Below, one piece after another: positions 5,339 to 5,354 of a stretch of DNA of 5,354 nt. The number at the start of each line of letters is the position of its first letter. Within the stretch, counting starts at the first letter, position 1. The notes under the pieces are model-generated. The model searched no databases. It saw nothing but the letters and a program-made list of their open reading frames with translations, and was not told the DNA's origin. The position numbers and the translations under genes are program-made. The stretch spans positions 1-5,354 of the forward strand of contig RPPD01000191.1 of NCBI GenBank assembly GCA_003818675.1. Reading direction: 5' to 3'. This DNA comes from Spirochaetaceae bacterium (lineage in GTDB: Bacteria; Spirochaetota; Spirochaetia; SZUA-6; RPPD01).

Positions 5339-5354
5339 TGTGAGCAAGACATGA

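Noticed and set aside
5338..5354. Possible start of a further gene after the last stop
   Set aside because: The ATG at 5338 and GTG at 5340 meet stops at once. The ATG at 5351 has too little sequence after it to judge and only a weak ribosome site.
1..5354. Mobile element, phage, toxin-antitoxin, CRISPR or retron system
   Set aside because: No transposase, integrase, reverse transcriptase, terminal repeats, direct-repeat array or small paired toxin-antitoxin frames were seen. The genes look like ordinary chromosomal ones.

Overview
The window looks like chromosomal housekeeping and envelope DNA from a diderm bacterium. Two predicted lipoproteins have lipoboxes, and a small signal-peptide protein ends in Phe like an outer-membrane beta-barrel. 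The short serine-type phosphoglycerate dehydrogenase has the 'VTDFP' variant active site, and a CCA-enzyme-like HD protein is present. Together these would fit a spirochaete, but that placement is an inference from gene style, not proof. Genes start with strong AGGAGG-type ribosome sites. Intergenic DNA is clearly richer in A+T than the genes.

Layout. (1) Positions 1-564 (+) hold the 3' end of a gene whose C-terminus is a receiver-like (REC) fold with a degenerate acidic pocket. (2) It converges, across only 7 bp, on a minus-strand gene (572-1669). That gene encodes an intact HD phosphohydrolase domain behind a head resembling a class II CCA-adding/poly(A) polymerase that has lost its catalytic motifs. 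(3) From the divergent region 1670-1855, a plus-strand gene (1856-2467) encodes a lipoprotein of unknown function. (4) It is followed by a short, ACT-containing D-3-phosphoglycerate dehydrogenase (2555-3724). (5) A symmetric, bidirectional hairpin terminator (3741-3774) separates it from a convergent minus-strand small beta-barrel-like protein (3788-4291). (6) A 255-bp, very A+T-rich divergent promoter region with two palindromes (4292-4546) leads to a plus-strand lipoprotein with two tandem Ig-like repeats and a His-rich tail (4547-5338).

How the genes relate. There is no single obvious pathway. SerA makes the first intermediate of serine synthesis and stands without serC or serB in view. 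The three envelope proteins are probably exported, and two of them share a divergent control region. The REC-like and HD proteins look like cytoplasmic regulatory or RNA/nucleotide-related proteins whose ancestral catalytic features are partly lost. No tRNA, rRNA, CRISPR, insertion sequence or phage gene was seen, and no gene-free stretch exceeds 300 bp. I did not find a convincing new multi-gene system. The most unusual item is the HD protein with the dead nucleotidyltransferase head.
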